From positions 1 to 35,046 of IMG/VR virus record IMGVR_UViG_3300036760_000301: 35,046 bases of DNA; one strand, written 5' to 3'. Shown here piece by piece: positions 1 to 6,733 of the stretch. A program made the position numbers and the translations under genes. The notes below the pieces were generated by a model. That model was not told the origin of the DNA. It was given only the letters and a program-made list of their open reading frames with translations, and made no database searches. The DNA comes from a virus. Every line of letters begins with the position of its first letter. Within the stretch, counting starts at the first letter, position 1.

Positions 1-127
1 CAAATGAGAAATTACCACGGCATTCTTCCTCGCTAAATTTGTGTCGGGCAAATGAGAAATTACCACGGCATTCTTCCTCGCTAAATTTGTGTCGGGCAAA
101 TGAGAAATTACCACGGCATTCTTCCTC
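1..127. repeat. 48-bp tandem repeat array, left end
   Basis: Two full 48-bp units (1-48, 49-96) and a partial third (97-127) stand head to tail. Each contains a 17-bp core beginning CCACGGCATT. The third copy leaves the pattern after its core and runs into CGATTATTT. The first 85 bases are identical to the last 85 of the window, so this array and the one at the right end are probably one array interrupted where the map was opened. The true copy number cannot be known from this sequence. Confidence 0.95.
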
Positions 128-128
128 C

Positions 129-190
129 GATTATTTCTATTAGGGCGCCGCCTCCTATTAGGCGGAAACGTAAAGATTATTTCTATTAGG
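129..190. repeat. ATTATTTCTATTAGG direct repeats
   Basis: The sequence GATTATTTCTATTAGG occurs at 129-144 and again at 175-190. A third CCTATTAGG lies between them at about 153-161 inside a GC-rich inverted repeat. The reverse complement CTAATAGG occurs twice at the other side of the 48-bp array (34790-34817), so the array is flanked by oppositely oriented copies of one motif. Function unknown; a binding site or recombination end is possible. Confidence 0.75.
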
Positions 191-193
191 AGC

Positions 194-225
194 TTGCGCC
201 GTATTGTAATCGACGCGTATCTTTG
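194..225 (+). promoter_or_regulatory. Bacteroidota-type promoter for the tRNA-like locus
   Basis: TTG at 194-196, a 21-base spacer and TATCTTTG at 218-225 match the Bacteroidota consensus (-33 TTTG/TTG and -7 TAnnTTTG). Transcription would start near 231, only a few bases before the tRNA-like fold that begins at 235. No coding start follows before two terminators, so the product is most likely a short non-coding transcript. Confidence 0.7.
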
Positions 226-234
226 CACCCACAT

Positions 235-327
235 AGCGGGCGCTGGTCTTAGGTAGAACCACCCCCTAATCGCGTGGCACAAGCGCGAGGGTATGGGAAG
301 CTGGGGGTTCGAATCCCTCCCCCGCTA
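235..327 (+). tRNA. tRNA-like gene, anticodon arm unresolved
   Basis: The T arm is canonical: GGGGG (303-307), loop TTCGAAT, CCCTC (315-319). The acceptor stem pairs 235-241 with 320-326, with one C-C mismatch at its inner end. The D arm pairs TGGT (244-247) with ACCA (258-261) around a loop containing AGG. The region between (262-302) does not fold into a normal 17-nt anticodon arm; it forms ACCC (261-264) with GGGT (289-292) enclosing a TCGCG/CGCGA hairpin (270-288) whose loop lacks the usual U33. CCA is not encoded. It may be a degenerate class II tRNA, a tRNA mimic, or a tRNA folding in a way I did not find. I assign no amino acid. Confidence 0.5.
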
Positions 328-340
328 CAAAGGTCGAATC

Positions 341-446
341 GGTGAAGTGGCTGTGTTATTCGTCGATAATAGTAGAAGGGGACTATATTTCAGACGTGAA
401 CCCCGATCCTTTCGGTTCGATCCTCCTTCTAAGCCGAAAGAGCCAC
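341..446 (+). ncRNA. structured RNA next to the tRNA-like gene
   Basis: This stretch is co-transcribed with the tRNA-like gene if the promoter at 194-225 is used. By eye it forms a branched fold: GTGGCT (347-352) pairs with AGCCAC (441-446), TTAT/ATAA makes a small hairpin (356-369), and a 9-bp stem (373-381 with 423-431, one G-U) encloses a GAACC/GGTTC hairpin (398-418). A T-loop-like GGTTCGATCC sits at 414-423, but it lacks a proper T stem and no ordinary cloverleaf fits. It could be a decayed tRNA or a phage small RNA. Bases 441-446 are also needed by the terminator stem, so the two folds exclude each other. Confidence 0.35.
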
Positions 447-500
447 CCCCTTAAACTTAACGCGTGGAAAGCGACGAGACGGGGGCGGCTTCATTTTTTT
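441..500 (+). terminator. rho-independent terminator with long loop
   Basis: AGCCACCCCC (441-450) pairs with GGGGGCGGCT (481-490) with one internal mismatch, leaving a 30-nt loop, and is followed by a T-rich run to 500. It would end the tRNA-like transcript. The right arm GGGGGCGGCT recurs in the second terminator downstream. Confidence 0.6.
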
Positions 501-525
501 GATTCATACGTTTACTAAAAGGTGT

Positions 526-557
526 AAAGCCGTCCTCGCAAGGGGGCGGCTTTTTTG
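526..557 (+). terminator. rho-independent terminator before the tail operon
   Basis: AAAGCCG followed by TCC (526-535) pairs with GGG and CGGCTTT (544-553), with one G-T pair, and runs into six Ts. It insulates the tail operon from the upstream RNA locus. Its T tract directly abuts the next promoter. Confidence 0.8.
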
Positions 558-559
558 TT

Positions 560-567
560 TATCTTTG
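560..567 (+). promoter_or_regulatory. -7 box of the tail-tip operon promoter (leaderless)
   Basis: TATCTTTG fits TAnnTTTG exactly. It ends five bases before the ATG at 573, so transcription should start at or within a few bases of the start codon and give a leaderless mRNA. The upstream -33 region overlaps the terminator stem and I see no convincing TTG at the usual spacing, so the -7 box carries the call. Confidence 0.6.
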
Positions 568-572
568 CCGCT

Positions 573-2384
573 ATGAGCTTAGGATTAAACTTTTTGGAAG
601 CCCCCAAACTATTCCCGACGGGCTTCAGTAATGACTCCTCCACGGAGCCCGCCGAGAATCCCATGATATGGCGTTTCACCCCCGTCGTTACGGGCGGCGG
701 CGGATGGGGATATATAGAATTACAAATATTGGAGCTGGGCGGCGGACCCCCTTTCATAACCACGTTCCCGCTTCCCGCGCAAGCCTTCTTTGCATTGGCG
801 GGGATTACCTTCTATGGCTCCGCCAACCCGGGACCAGGCGAGTGGTATATCCCGCAAGCCGATACAAGCGCCGAGTTGGACGATATGTTCAACTCGATTA
901 AGCAATTGGTAATAAACACGCCGTATTTTAAGAACAATTATAATTGGGTGGAGGCTCCGTCGCGAACGATAAGAGCTAAAGCCAAGTTCGACGGCGCGAC
1001 TTATGTGGGCGGTTTTGTGGACGGGACGGGAGGCAACCTTGGTTTCAATTCCGGGACGCCGGCGGATAAATATGACGCGGAAAGCGTCGCCGGGGCGGGG
1101 TGTTATGTTGACGTATTCGTATTTTCGGACGCGGCGGAGCGGGCTAAATTCCCAGCTTGCGACGCGTCGCCGGCGTCGGATAGATTCGAGGCGACAACCC
1201 GCCTTGAAAAACGCTTCACAGCGATCTTGCCGTTCGCCGATTTCGATTACGTGTTCGATATTCATGGGGTATTACGCCCTTTCCTTTGGGCGACGCAACC
1301 CACAGATTTCACACAGGCGGCGCTCCTTAACCCATGTCCCGGGCAGGTGGTGCGTTATATCGTCGCGGCGGGAACGTTCGAGGATAAATTTGGGGGGCGC
1401 GCCTATAACGAGATCGCCTATTACGGAGCGGACGGAACGCAGGGCTTCCACGCCTACTTTGCCGCCGAAAAGCAAAGCGTCGTCCACGAGGCGCTTTCGG
1501 ATAACGCCGCCGTGCGCGTCAATAATTATCGCCTATCGCCCACGCCGCCGTTCGTTCCCGTGAGTTTCCTTACGCGCCAACCACTCGTTAAGCGAACGAC
1601 GCGGCGGGCGCATGAGTTCCTCTACTTTTTCACCCCCGCCGATCCCGTGGAGGGGCAAGACAACACCGTGCGGATGGCTTACAACCTTGTTTTTGAAGAT
1701 GGATCCTCTTACCTTGGATCGGACGCTTTGACCGCCGCTAACACCGTGATACCCGCGGGCTTTGGCGGGGCTTGGTGGGCGGACGTATCGCTTTCGAGAA
1801 TCGAAGTCGACCAAGCGGCGACGATTGAAGATATAGAGACGGTCGCGGGCAAGCGCGTGCGCTATTGGTACGTTTACTTCGTGGACGATAATAATGGGAC
1901 CCGCACCGTTAGGCATCATTACGAACTAGACGAGGATCGTTGCCGCCCGCAAGTCGAACTCTATGCGCTGAACCCGATTGGCGGGTTCGACACGGTATCC
2001 GTCATGGGGCGCGTCGTGCGCAATAATAGCGCCGAGTACGGATCGCTCAACAAAACGGCGGAGTACGTCGATAACAGTCAAGTGGGTAACTCACTACGGG
2101 GGACGCGGGGTAATTTTGGCAATAAAACCACCGTCGTTTACACGCTGAATCTAGGCTACCAAACGCCGGAGGAGGCGGAATGGATACGGTCGCTACTCAA
2201 TTCCAACGAGCTATATCTACGGGACGAGGCGTATCTTAACGAATGGTCGCTCACGTCGCCAACCTACGACCGTAACTTTGAACCGTGTGTGGTTACGGGC
2301 GCGGCGTGGAGCGGGAGCGAGGACGAGCCGCAAAACATTACGATCACGGTGGAGGTGCAACGCGACAACACTATCGCAAAATGA
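573..2384 (+). CDS. large tail-tip/baseplate protein
   Basis: This 603-residue protein starts at ATG 573 (MSLGLNFLEA), placed immediately after a promoter -7 box; an upstream TTG in frame lies inside that promoter and is rejected. It is rich in Gly, aromatic residues and beta-type segments, with no signal peptide or membrane segment, as expected for a virion protein. I do not recognise a named domain. Its stop overlaps the start of the next gene (ATGA), which encodes a protein resembling Bacteroidota-phage tail-tip proteins, so the two probably form part of the distal tail or baseplate. It is separated from the rest of the tail genes by a reverse-strand gene and a non-coding region, and from the upstream RNA locus by two terminators. 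A receptor-binding role is possible but not shown. Confidence 0.65.
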   Translation: MSLGLNFLEAPKLFPTGFSNDSSTEPAENPMIWRFTPVVTGGGGWGYIELQILELGGGPPFITTFPLPAQAFFALAGITFYGSANPGPGEWYIPQADTSAELDDMFNSIKQLVINTPYFKNNYNWVEAPSRTIRAKAKFDGATYVGGFVDGTGGNLGFNSGTPADKYDAESVAGAGCYVDVFVFSDAAERAKFPACDASPASDRFEATTRLEKRFTAILPFADFDYVFDIHGVLRPFLWATQPTDFTQAALLNPCPGQVVRYIVAAGTFEDKFGGRAYNEIAYYGADGTQGFHAYFAAEKQSVVHEALSDNAAVRVNNYRLSPTPPFVPVSFLTRQPLVKRTTRRAHEFLYFFTPADPVEGQDNTVRMAYNLVFEDGSSYLGSDALTAANTVIPAGFGGAWWADVSLSRIEVDQAATIEDIETVAGKRVRYWYVYFVDDNNGTRTVRHHYELDEDRCRPQVELYALNPIGGFDTVSVMGRVVRNNSAEYGSLNKTAEYVDNSQVGNSLRGTRGNFGNKTTVVYTLNLGYQTPEEAEWIRSLLNSNELYLRDEAYLNEWSLTSPTYDRNFEPCVVTGAAWSGSEDEPQNITITVEVQRDNTIAK

Positions 2385-4804
2385 TACTGAATATTGAGTT
2401 CTACGTGAACGGGCTTGCCGTCGATTTCTATGCGAGGCAACCGCTGACGCTTACCAAGCAAAACGCCGCGCTGCGTCCCGTCGGGGAGCAGTTTCAAGAC
2501 TTCACTTACACCTTCAAATTGCCGCTAACCCAACGCAACCGCGCGGTATTTGGGCTTATAGACGAGTATGTACAGCGAGGGGAGTTCGCCCGCCAACCCG
2601 TTTATGAGGCGACGATTACTGTCAACGGCTATCAATTGATACGGGGCGAACTGACGGTAACGGGCGTAGACCACGCGGCGGGGGAGCTTGCGGCGCACAT
2701 CGTTTCGGACGCGATTGATTGGTCAAATGAATTGTCGAATATGAAGCTGACGGATTTGGCGTTCGACCCCATACCGTTCACGGGTTGGCGGGAGTCGCTG
2801 GCGAATCTAAACGACCCGACGCTTTCGTTCACGCCGCCGGAAACCTACCAACACTCGGATAAGTATGATTGGATACCGATTATCATCGCGTACGGGACGT
2901 TCTTTGTCCCCAACATTGCGACGGGTGGCAACCGTATCGGCAGACATTACACAACCCCCGACGGAGACTATACCTTCGACGGGGGCGTTTGGAAGATACG
3001 CGGTAACGATGGGCAGCCCGCGCTATATTACGGCGATGTTCCCTTCTCAATCTACGTTGTCGCGATCATACGGGCGATGTTCAGGGCGATTGGCTGGGGG
3101 GTAACGGGGGCGATTTTTGGCGACTCCAATTTTAAGCGGCTTATAATCCCGTTTTGTGGCAAGCGATTCGCTTGGAATTGGGGGACGCTGGCGACCGCGA
3201 AGCTATGCCGCGCCGCCGCCAATACCGTATCCGAAACGAACTTTACCAACCAATACCTTCACTTATCCGTCGCCACGGACTCGACGCTAGTGAAGGCGAT
3301 CCCCTACGCGAAGGCGGAGACCGAGATCGACTACTCGTATCTAGGAAAATTCGACGATACGATTAACGGCGACTCGGCCGGGTATTACCGCGTGATCGTA
3401 ACGGGCTGGTACAGCATAACTCTAACATTCGATATTACCAATTTCTTATTTACCGGTCCGCCCATCTTTGGTCCGCCTACGGATCGGTATGTGGTGGGAT
3501 GCGTTAAATATAAATCGAAAAAGGCGGCGGAATCCGATCAGTTTTACCAAGCGGACGGGCGCGCTATTGAGCTTGGGTATTTTCACCCCAATTTTCCCGA
3601 TACGCTCGGCGGCTATCTTTCGACGCTAGACGAGACGCCCACGCCGTATCATTACCCAACGCTCGGCTCGCACACTAAGGTTATCGACAACGTCTACTTA
3701 GAGGAGGGAGAGGTAGTGTACGCGTACCAGGCCTGCTATCTAGTCATTGCCGCCGCCCCCTTCACAGCCACCAACACCTTCACTATCGACAACCTTTGTA
3801 TAAAGTTTGAACACGTTGGCACGGGTGGACATCCCGTAACGGACGCGGCGAACTTCGTTACGGCGGACGTGGACGTGAACCTAGCTCACTCGCTCCCGGA
3901 CGACGCGTCGCCGTTTGATTGGCTGACGGATTTTGCCAACCTGTTTGGTCTTTACTTCACGACCGACCAAGCCAACAAGCGGGTCTCAATCTATACCTAC
4001 GACGAGCTATTAACGGCGGGGAACCAAGTCGATTTGACGGCTAAGGCGAACCTTCATACCGCGACGTCCACGCCGCCCGAAATATCGAAGCGTTACGAGT
4101 ACAAATGGGCGGAGGATAGCGACGACGCGCTCCTAGTTGCGGGGGAATACGATACGCATTTTGAGCCGTCGCCGTATTTTCAGCCCAACGAGCCGGGCGC
4201 CGAGGCGGTCGAAATTAAAAACTTCGCCCCGTGCAAGTTCCGTAAATATTCAATCGTCTTCGATTACGACAATAATTTCACCTCGCCTAGGTGGGTTCCG
4301 GTGGCGACGCTCACGCTCCCGTCAATCGCTTCGCTAGAGGCTATCGACAAAAAGCAAAACGATTTGTCTAACCTATCTATGGAATACGTCCATAGGATAA
4401 TCAAGGTCTATGGGCGAACGGCGACGACGACGTCGGGTATTGCGATTCGATATTTTGACGATTCGCTTGCGGTGGGGAGTAGGGATGTGTTCGATCACCT
4501 TGCCGAGAATATCGACGCGACGTTTACGGACGCGCCGACGCTCCCCGGGTACGATACGGCGCTGTGGAGTCTATCGTGGCGGGATAACTACGGGCTGTTT
4601 AAGATGTTGCGGGCAAAGGCTCTTTTGGACTTGATTAGCGGACGAATCATGGAACTAGACGTCTATCTCACAGAGGAGGATTTCGTCGCTATCACGAGCG
4701 AGACGCGGGTGGTTATCGACGGCGTCCTCTTTTTGCTGGAGGAGATTAAGGACTTCGACGCTTTCGGTGAGGGGCTTTCGACCGTTATCCTTAGACGGAT
4801 ATAG
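2381..4804 (+). CDS. tail-tip/baseplate hub-like protein
   Basis: This 807-residue protein starts at ATG 2381, overlapping the previous stop by four bases; a longer frame to 2285 would overprint the upstream gene and is less likely. Its N-terminus (FYVNGLAVDF, then a segment about 'FTYTFKLPLTQRNRAVFG') has the pattern of a large structural protein common in Bacteroidota phages, which begins with a beta-strand declaring a column-like element and a 'K-PLT--NR-IFG' motif. The remainder is beta-rich with many aromatic residues. By family resemblance and length it is probably a tail hub, baseplate or adhesion protein. A hairpin terminator follows it. The family placement is from memory of sequence patterns; the exact role is inferred. 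Confidence 0.6.
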   Translation: MILNIEFYVNGLAVDFYARQPLTLTKQNAALRPVGEQFQDFTYTFKLPLTQRNRAVFGLIDEYVQRGEFARQPVYEATITVNGYQLIRGELTVTGVDHAAGELAAHIVSDAIDWSNELSNMKLTDLAFDPIPFTGWRESLANLNDPTLSFTPPETYQHSDKYDWIPIIIAYGTFFVPNIATGGNRIGRHYTTPDGDYTFDGGVWKIRGNDGQPALYYGDVPFSIYVVAIIRAMFRAIGWGVTGAIFGDSNFKRLIIPFCGKRFAWNWGTLATAKLCRAAANTVSETNFTNQYLHLSVATDSTLVKAIPYAKAETEIDYSYLGKFDDTINGDSAGYYRVIVTGWYSITLTFDITNFLFTGPPIFGPPTDRYVVGCVKYKSKKAAESDQFYQADGRAIELGYFHPNFPDTLGGYLSTLDETPTPYHYPTLGSHTKVIDNVYLEEGEVVYAYQACYLVIAAAPFTATNTFTIDNLCIKFEHVGTGGHPVTDAANFVTADVDVNLAHSLPDDASPFDWLTDFANLFGLYFTTDQANKRVSIYTYDELLTAGNQVDLTAKANLHTATSTPPEISKRYEYKWAEDSDDALLVAGEYDTHFEPSPYFQPNEPGAEAVEIKNFAPCKFRKYSIVFDYDNNFTSPRWVPVATLTLPSIASLEAIDKKQNDLSNLSMEYVHRIIKVYGRTATTTSGIAIRYFDDSLAVGSRDVFDHLAENIDATFTDAPTLPGYDTALWSLSWRDNYGLFKMLRAKALLDLISGRIMELDVYLTEEDFVAITSETRVVIDGVLFLLEEIKDFDAFGEGLSTVILRRI

Positions 4805-4824
4805 ACGTCGCCCCCCAAGTAAAC

Positions 4825-4848
4825 AAGCCCAACCTTTCGGTCGGGCTT
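4825..4848. terminator. bidirectional hairpin between convergent genes
   Basis: AAGCCCAACC (4825-4834) pairs with GGTCGGGCTT (4839-4848), one mismatch, around a TTTC tetraloop. It sits between the end of the rightward tail operon and the end of the leftward gene, where a shared terminator is expected. The T tracts are short on both sides. Confidence 0.65.
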
Positions 4849-4874
4849 TCGGTTTCACTTAAATCTAAGCTATG

Positions 4875-5096
4875 TTATATTTTGGCGTGGGCGTTGCGAT
4901 GGACGGATTCGGCTTTTTGCGCCTCTTGATAGCGCGTAAACGCCTTAACCGCCGAGGCTTTGAGCGACGCCCTTCGTTCGCCCGTTGCGGTCAAATCCAA
5001 AATATCCGAGTCTATCGCGGCGTGTAATGCCTCTAACGCTAGCGCCCTTCGTCGCGCAAGGTAGTGGGCCTCTAAGATTATATCGTTGGTATCCAT
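4875..5096 (-). CDS. small reverse-strand protein, unknown function
   Basis: This 73-residue protein (MDTNDIILEAHYL...) is the only gene read leftward. The ATG at 5096 is preceded by TATTTTTG (5108-5101) and, 21 bases further, TTG (5132-5130), so the mRNA is probably leaderless; a longer in-frame start would lie upstream of that promoter's start point. The protein is largely alpha-helical, with acidic and basic residues alternating (LARRRALALEALHAAIDSD, KASAVKAFTRYQEAQKAE), and has no recognisable domain. Its own strong promoter, opposite direction and position next to the gene-free region suggest a regulatory or early role, but nothing in the sequence proves it. Confidence 0.6.
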   Translation of the reverse strand: MDTNDIILEAHYLARRRALALEALHAAIDSDILDLTATGERRASLKASAVKAFTRYQEAQKAESVHRNAHAKI

Positions 5097-5100
5097 TCGG

Positions 5101-5132
5101 CAAAAATACGAATCATATCGCAACCCCGCCAA
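5101..5132 (-). promoter_or_regulatory. leftward Bacteroidota-type promoter (leaderless)
   Basis: On the reverse strand TTG (5132-5130), a 21-base spacer and TATTTTTG (5108-5101) fit the -33/-7 consensus. The start codon at 5096 lies five bases beyond the -7 box, where transcription should begin. Confidence 0.7.
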
Positions 5133-5550
5133 CCCCTATCGACAAAACTATAAATATATTTTTAGTTACGCTATTTATTGAATATCTATAAATTACGACC
5201 ATAGCGCTAGGGTCGGCGATATGGTCGCGCCGCAAGCGAGTGGTTCGGCTTTTCCGAACAACTGAATCCAAGGGCTTCGATTTCGACGTGTTTGGTTCAG
5301 TCGCCAAATAAACCAATTTGACGGGCTTAAACCAAATCAACCGCCAAAACCACGACTACCACCACTAAACCCCGCCAATCGTCGCCAAAAGCGGCAAAGC
5401 CGGCAACGTCGCACCCCAATCCCTTTCCGTCGCGACGAAACCCCCACCCCAAATCATTCACAAAATCAATGAGACGGAATCGGGTCGCGCTAAAATACCA
5501 ACACCATTGAAAAAAAACACGTGTGCGCGAGCGCGGCGCGGGCGTTTCAC

Positions 5551-5583
5551 TACTAGTAATCTACTAGTAATCTACTAGTAATC
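5551..5583. repeat. three 11-bp iterons (TACTAGTAATC)
   Basis: TACTAGTAATC occurs three times without gaps at 5551-5561, 5562-5572 and 5573-5583. Each unit contains the palindrome ACTAGT, and an ACTAGTAG in the opposite sense occurs at 5650-5657. Period 11 places the copies on the same face of the helix, consistent with cooperative binding of a phage regulator or initiator. Confidence 0.85.
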
Positions 5584-5718
5584 TATTGTGTTTACCCCCT
5601 CAAGGGGCGACAAGCCCCCAAGAGGGGGGCGGATTATTAATAATTATTAACTAGTAGCTCGTGTGCGTGACGTGCGAGGGGGCGGCAGGGCGGGGGCAAG
5701 GGGTTGGCTTTCCGGCTT

Positions 5719-5748
5719 ATCGCCGTCGCCAACCGCCCCCAGCCCGCC
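5719..5748 (+). repeat. 30-bp dispersed repeat, intergenic copy
   Basis: These 30 bases (starting ATCGCCGTCGCC) are identical to 14173-14202, where they encode a Ser/Pro-rich linker of the prohead protease. The intergenic copy is not in any convincing reading frame. It suggests past recombination or duplication between the protease gene and this region. Confidence 0.85.
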
Positions 5749-5844
5749 CCCTCTCTTTGAAAATATTATTAATTTGTCAATAAACTTCAATATTTATTTG
5801 TGTAATATTGTATGATGGGATTATATTTTGAATGTATTTAGCTA

Positions 5845-5852
5845 TATATTTG
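5845..5852 (+). promoter_or_regulatory. possible -7 box of the late operon
   Basis: TATATTTG fits TAnnTTTG and lies in an AT-rich tract 22 bases before the first gene of the terminase operon. A TTTTG at 5826-5830 is only 14 bases upstream, shorter than the usual 19-21, so this promoter may be weak or need an activator, as late phage promoters often do. Confidence 0.4.
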
Positions 5853-5874
5853 CAAGATAAATTAAGCTTTAAGT

Positions 5875-6318
5875 ATGAAAGACTTAACCGATAGTCAAAT
5901 ATTAGAGTGGCTTGGAGACTACAACGAAATCGCCCATCACCCAACGCAACCTAACGAGGCTTATGCAAAGAAGCTGGAGGCGCTACTGTCCATTTACTTT
6001 GCTAACGCATGGAATTGCTGGGACGGTTGCCGCGAACGTCGCGGCGCTAGAATATTAAAAAGCCAAGCCAAGCTCCACGAGGCGGCGTTTCAGCTCCTTA
6101 GCTCCCAAATTCCCGCCGAATCGCTTGCGGATTTCAAAAACAAATACCGCCACGAGGAGTATATACTCGGCAAAATATTGTGGGTGCAAGACGCGCCGCA
6201 AGCGGTAGCCGATTGGTTTAAGGAAACCAAAGAGACCGCCCTTGCGTTAATTGAAGGCGCGGGCGGCGAAATTGACGCGCCCGCCAACAATAATGAACCT
6301 ACCCAAAGCGACGTTTGA
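5875..6318 (+). CDS. unknown protein at head of terminase operon
   Basis: This 147-residue, mostly helical protein (MKDLTDSQILEWLGDYNEIA...) is the first gene after the control region. I recognise no domain. Its acidic, low-complexity C-terminus (GGEIDAPANNNEPTQSDV) looks disordered. It overlaps the start of the next gene by 26 bases. A position directly before a terminase pair would fit a packaging accessory protein or an alternative small terminase, but no DNA-binding motif is evident. Confidence 0.6.
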   Translation: MKDLTDSQILEWLGDYNEIAHHPTQPNEAYAKKLEALLSIYFANAWNCWDGCRERRGARILKSQAKLHEAAFQLLSSQIPAESLADFKNKYRHEEYILGKILWVQDAPQAVADWFKETKETALALIEGAGGEIDAPANNNEPTQSDV

Positions 6319-6733
6319 AGAGAAACTGAATCGGATTTGCGTTCGCAGGCTCGTGTGCGAGGACGGGGTGTGGAACGCAAAGCTCGCACCCGTTGAGGGC
6401 GTGGGGGAATTTCCGCTCGACGACTTCCTCTTTATCGCCGCGACCGCCACTAGCGCCGGCGACATTTGCCGCTGTCTTGGATTCGACGAGCCTTCACTCG
6501 ACGAAGTATGTCGCCTCATTTGGGGGGTTCGCACCCGCGACGTGTTGATTTCAATACGACAAACATCTAAGACGGTCTTCAATTCCACGCTGTGGGAAGA
6601 GGCGGTCAAGTTCCGCAATACGAAATTACTTACGTTCGAGGCTAAAACGAGATTCAAACGCGTGGAGGCCACCAAACAAAGCGACACTAGGACGCTCGAT
6701 TCCGTCATTGACTTTAGCGCGCCCAAAACATGA
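6293..6733 (+). CDS. terS: probable terminase small subunit
   Basis: This 146-residue protein would recognise phage DNA and recruit the large terminase during packaging. The call rests mainly on position: its stop overlaps the start of the large terminase (ATGA). About residues 54-78 (ATATSAGDICRCLGFDEPSLDEVCRLIWG region) could form a helix-turn-helix. ATG 6293 is chosen because the longer frame to 6251 would overlap the upstream gene further. The C-terminal half is basic and helical, which fits an oligomerisation or large-subunit-contact region. It could instead be an unrelated accessory protein, with the preceding gene as the small subunit. Confidence 0.5.
   Translation: MNLPKATFEEKLNRICVRRLVCEDGVWNAKLAPVEGVGEFPLDDFLFIAATATSAGDICRCLGFDEPSLDEVCRLIWGVRTRDVLISIRQTSKTVFNSTLWEEAVKFRNTKLLTFEAKTRFKRVEATKQSDTRTLDSVIDFSAPKT

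Larger units (their letters stand above)
5133..5874. other. gene-free control region, candidate origin
   Basis: About 740 bp without a convincing gene on either strand. It holds three direct 11-bp repeats with an inverted half copy downstream, GC-rich short hairpins at about 5595-5630, ATTATTAATAATTATTAA-like AT-rich sequence (5634-5650), a 30-bp segment also found in the protease gene (5719-5748), and an AT-rich tract (5757-5870) before the terminase operon. Iterons, an AT-rich unwinding-like tract and the divergent position are typical of replication origins or late-promoter control regions. No clear DnaA box was seen, so the origin call is an inference. Confidence 0.45.

Noticed and set aside
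1-127. CRISPR array at the window ends
   Set aside because: Period and conserved core recall repeats and spacers, but nearly all middles are identical, no cas gene is present and the conserved part matches no CRISPR repeat I know.
235-327. Phage attachment site in a tRNA gene
   Set aside because: There is no integrase in the window, and the tRNA-like gene is intact within its own promoter and terminator.
5113-5340. Reverse-strand 75-residue frame in the control region
   Set aside because: It overlaps the leftward promoter and the composition is not gene-like; no start context or promoter upstream.
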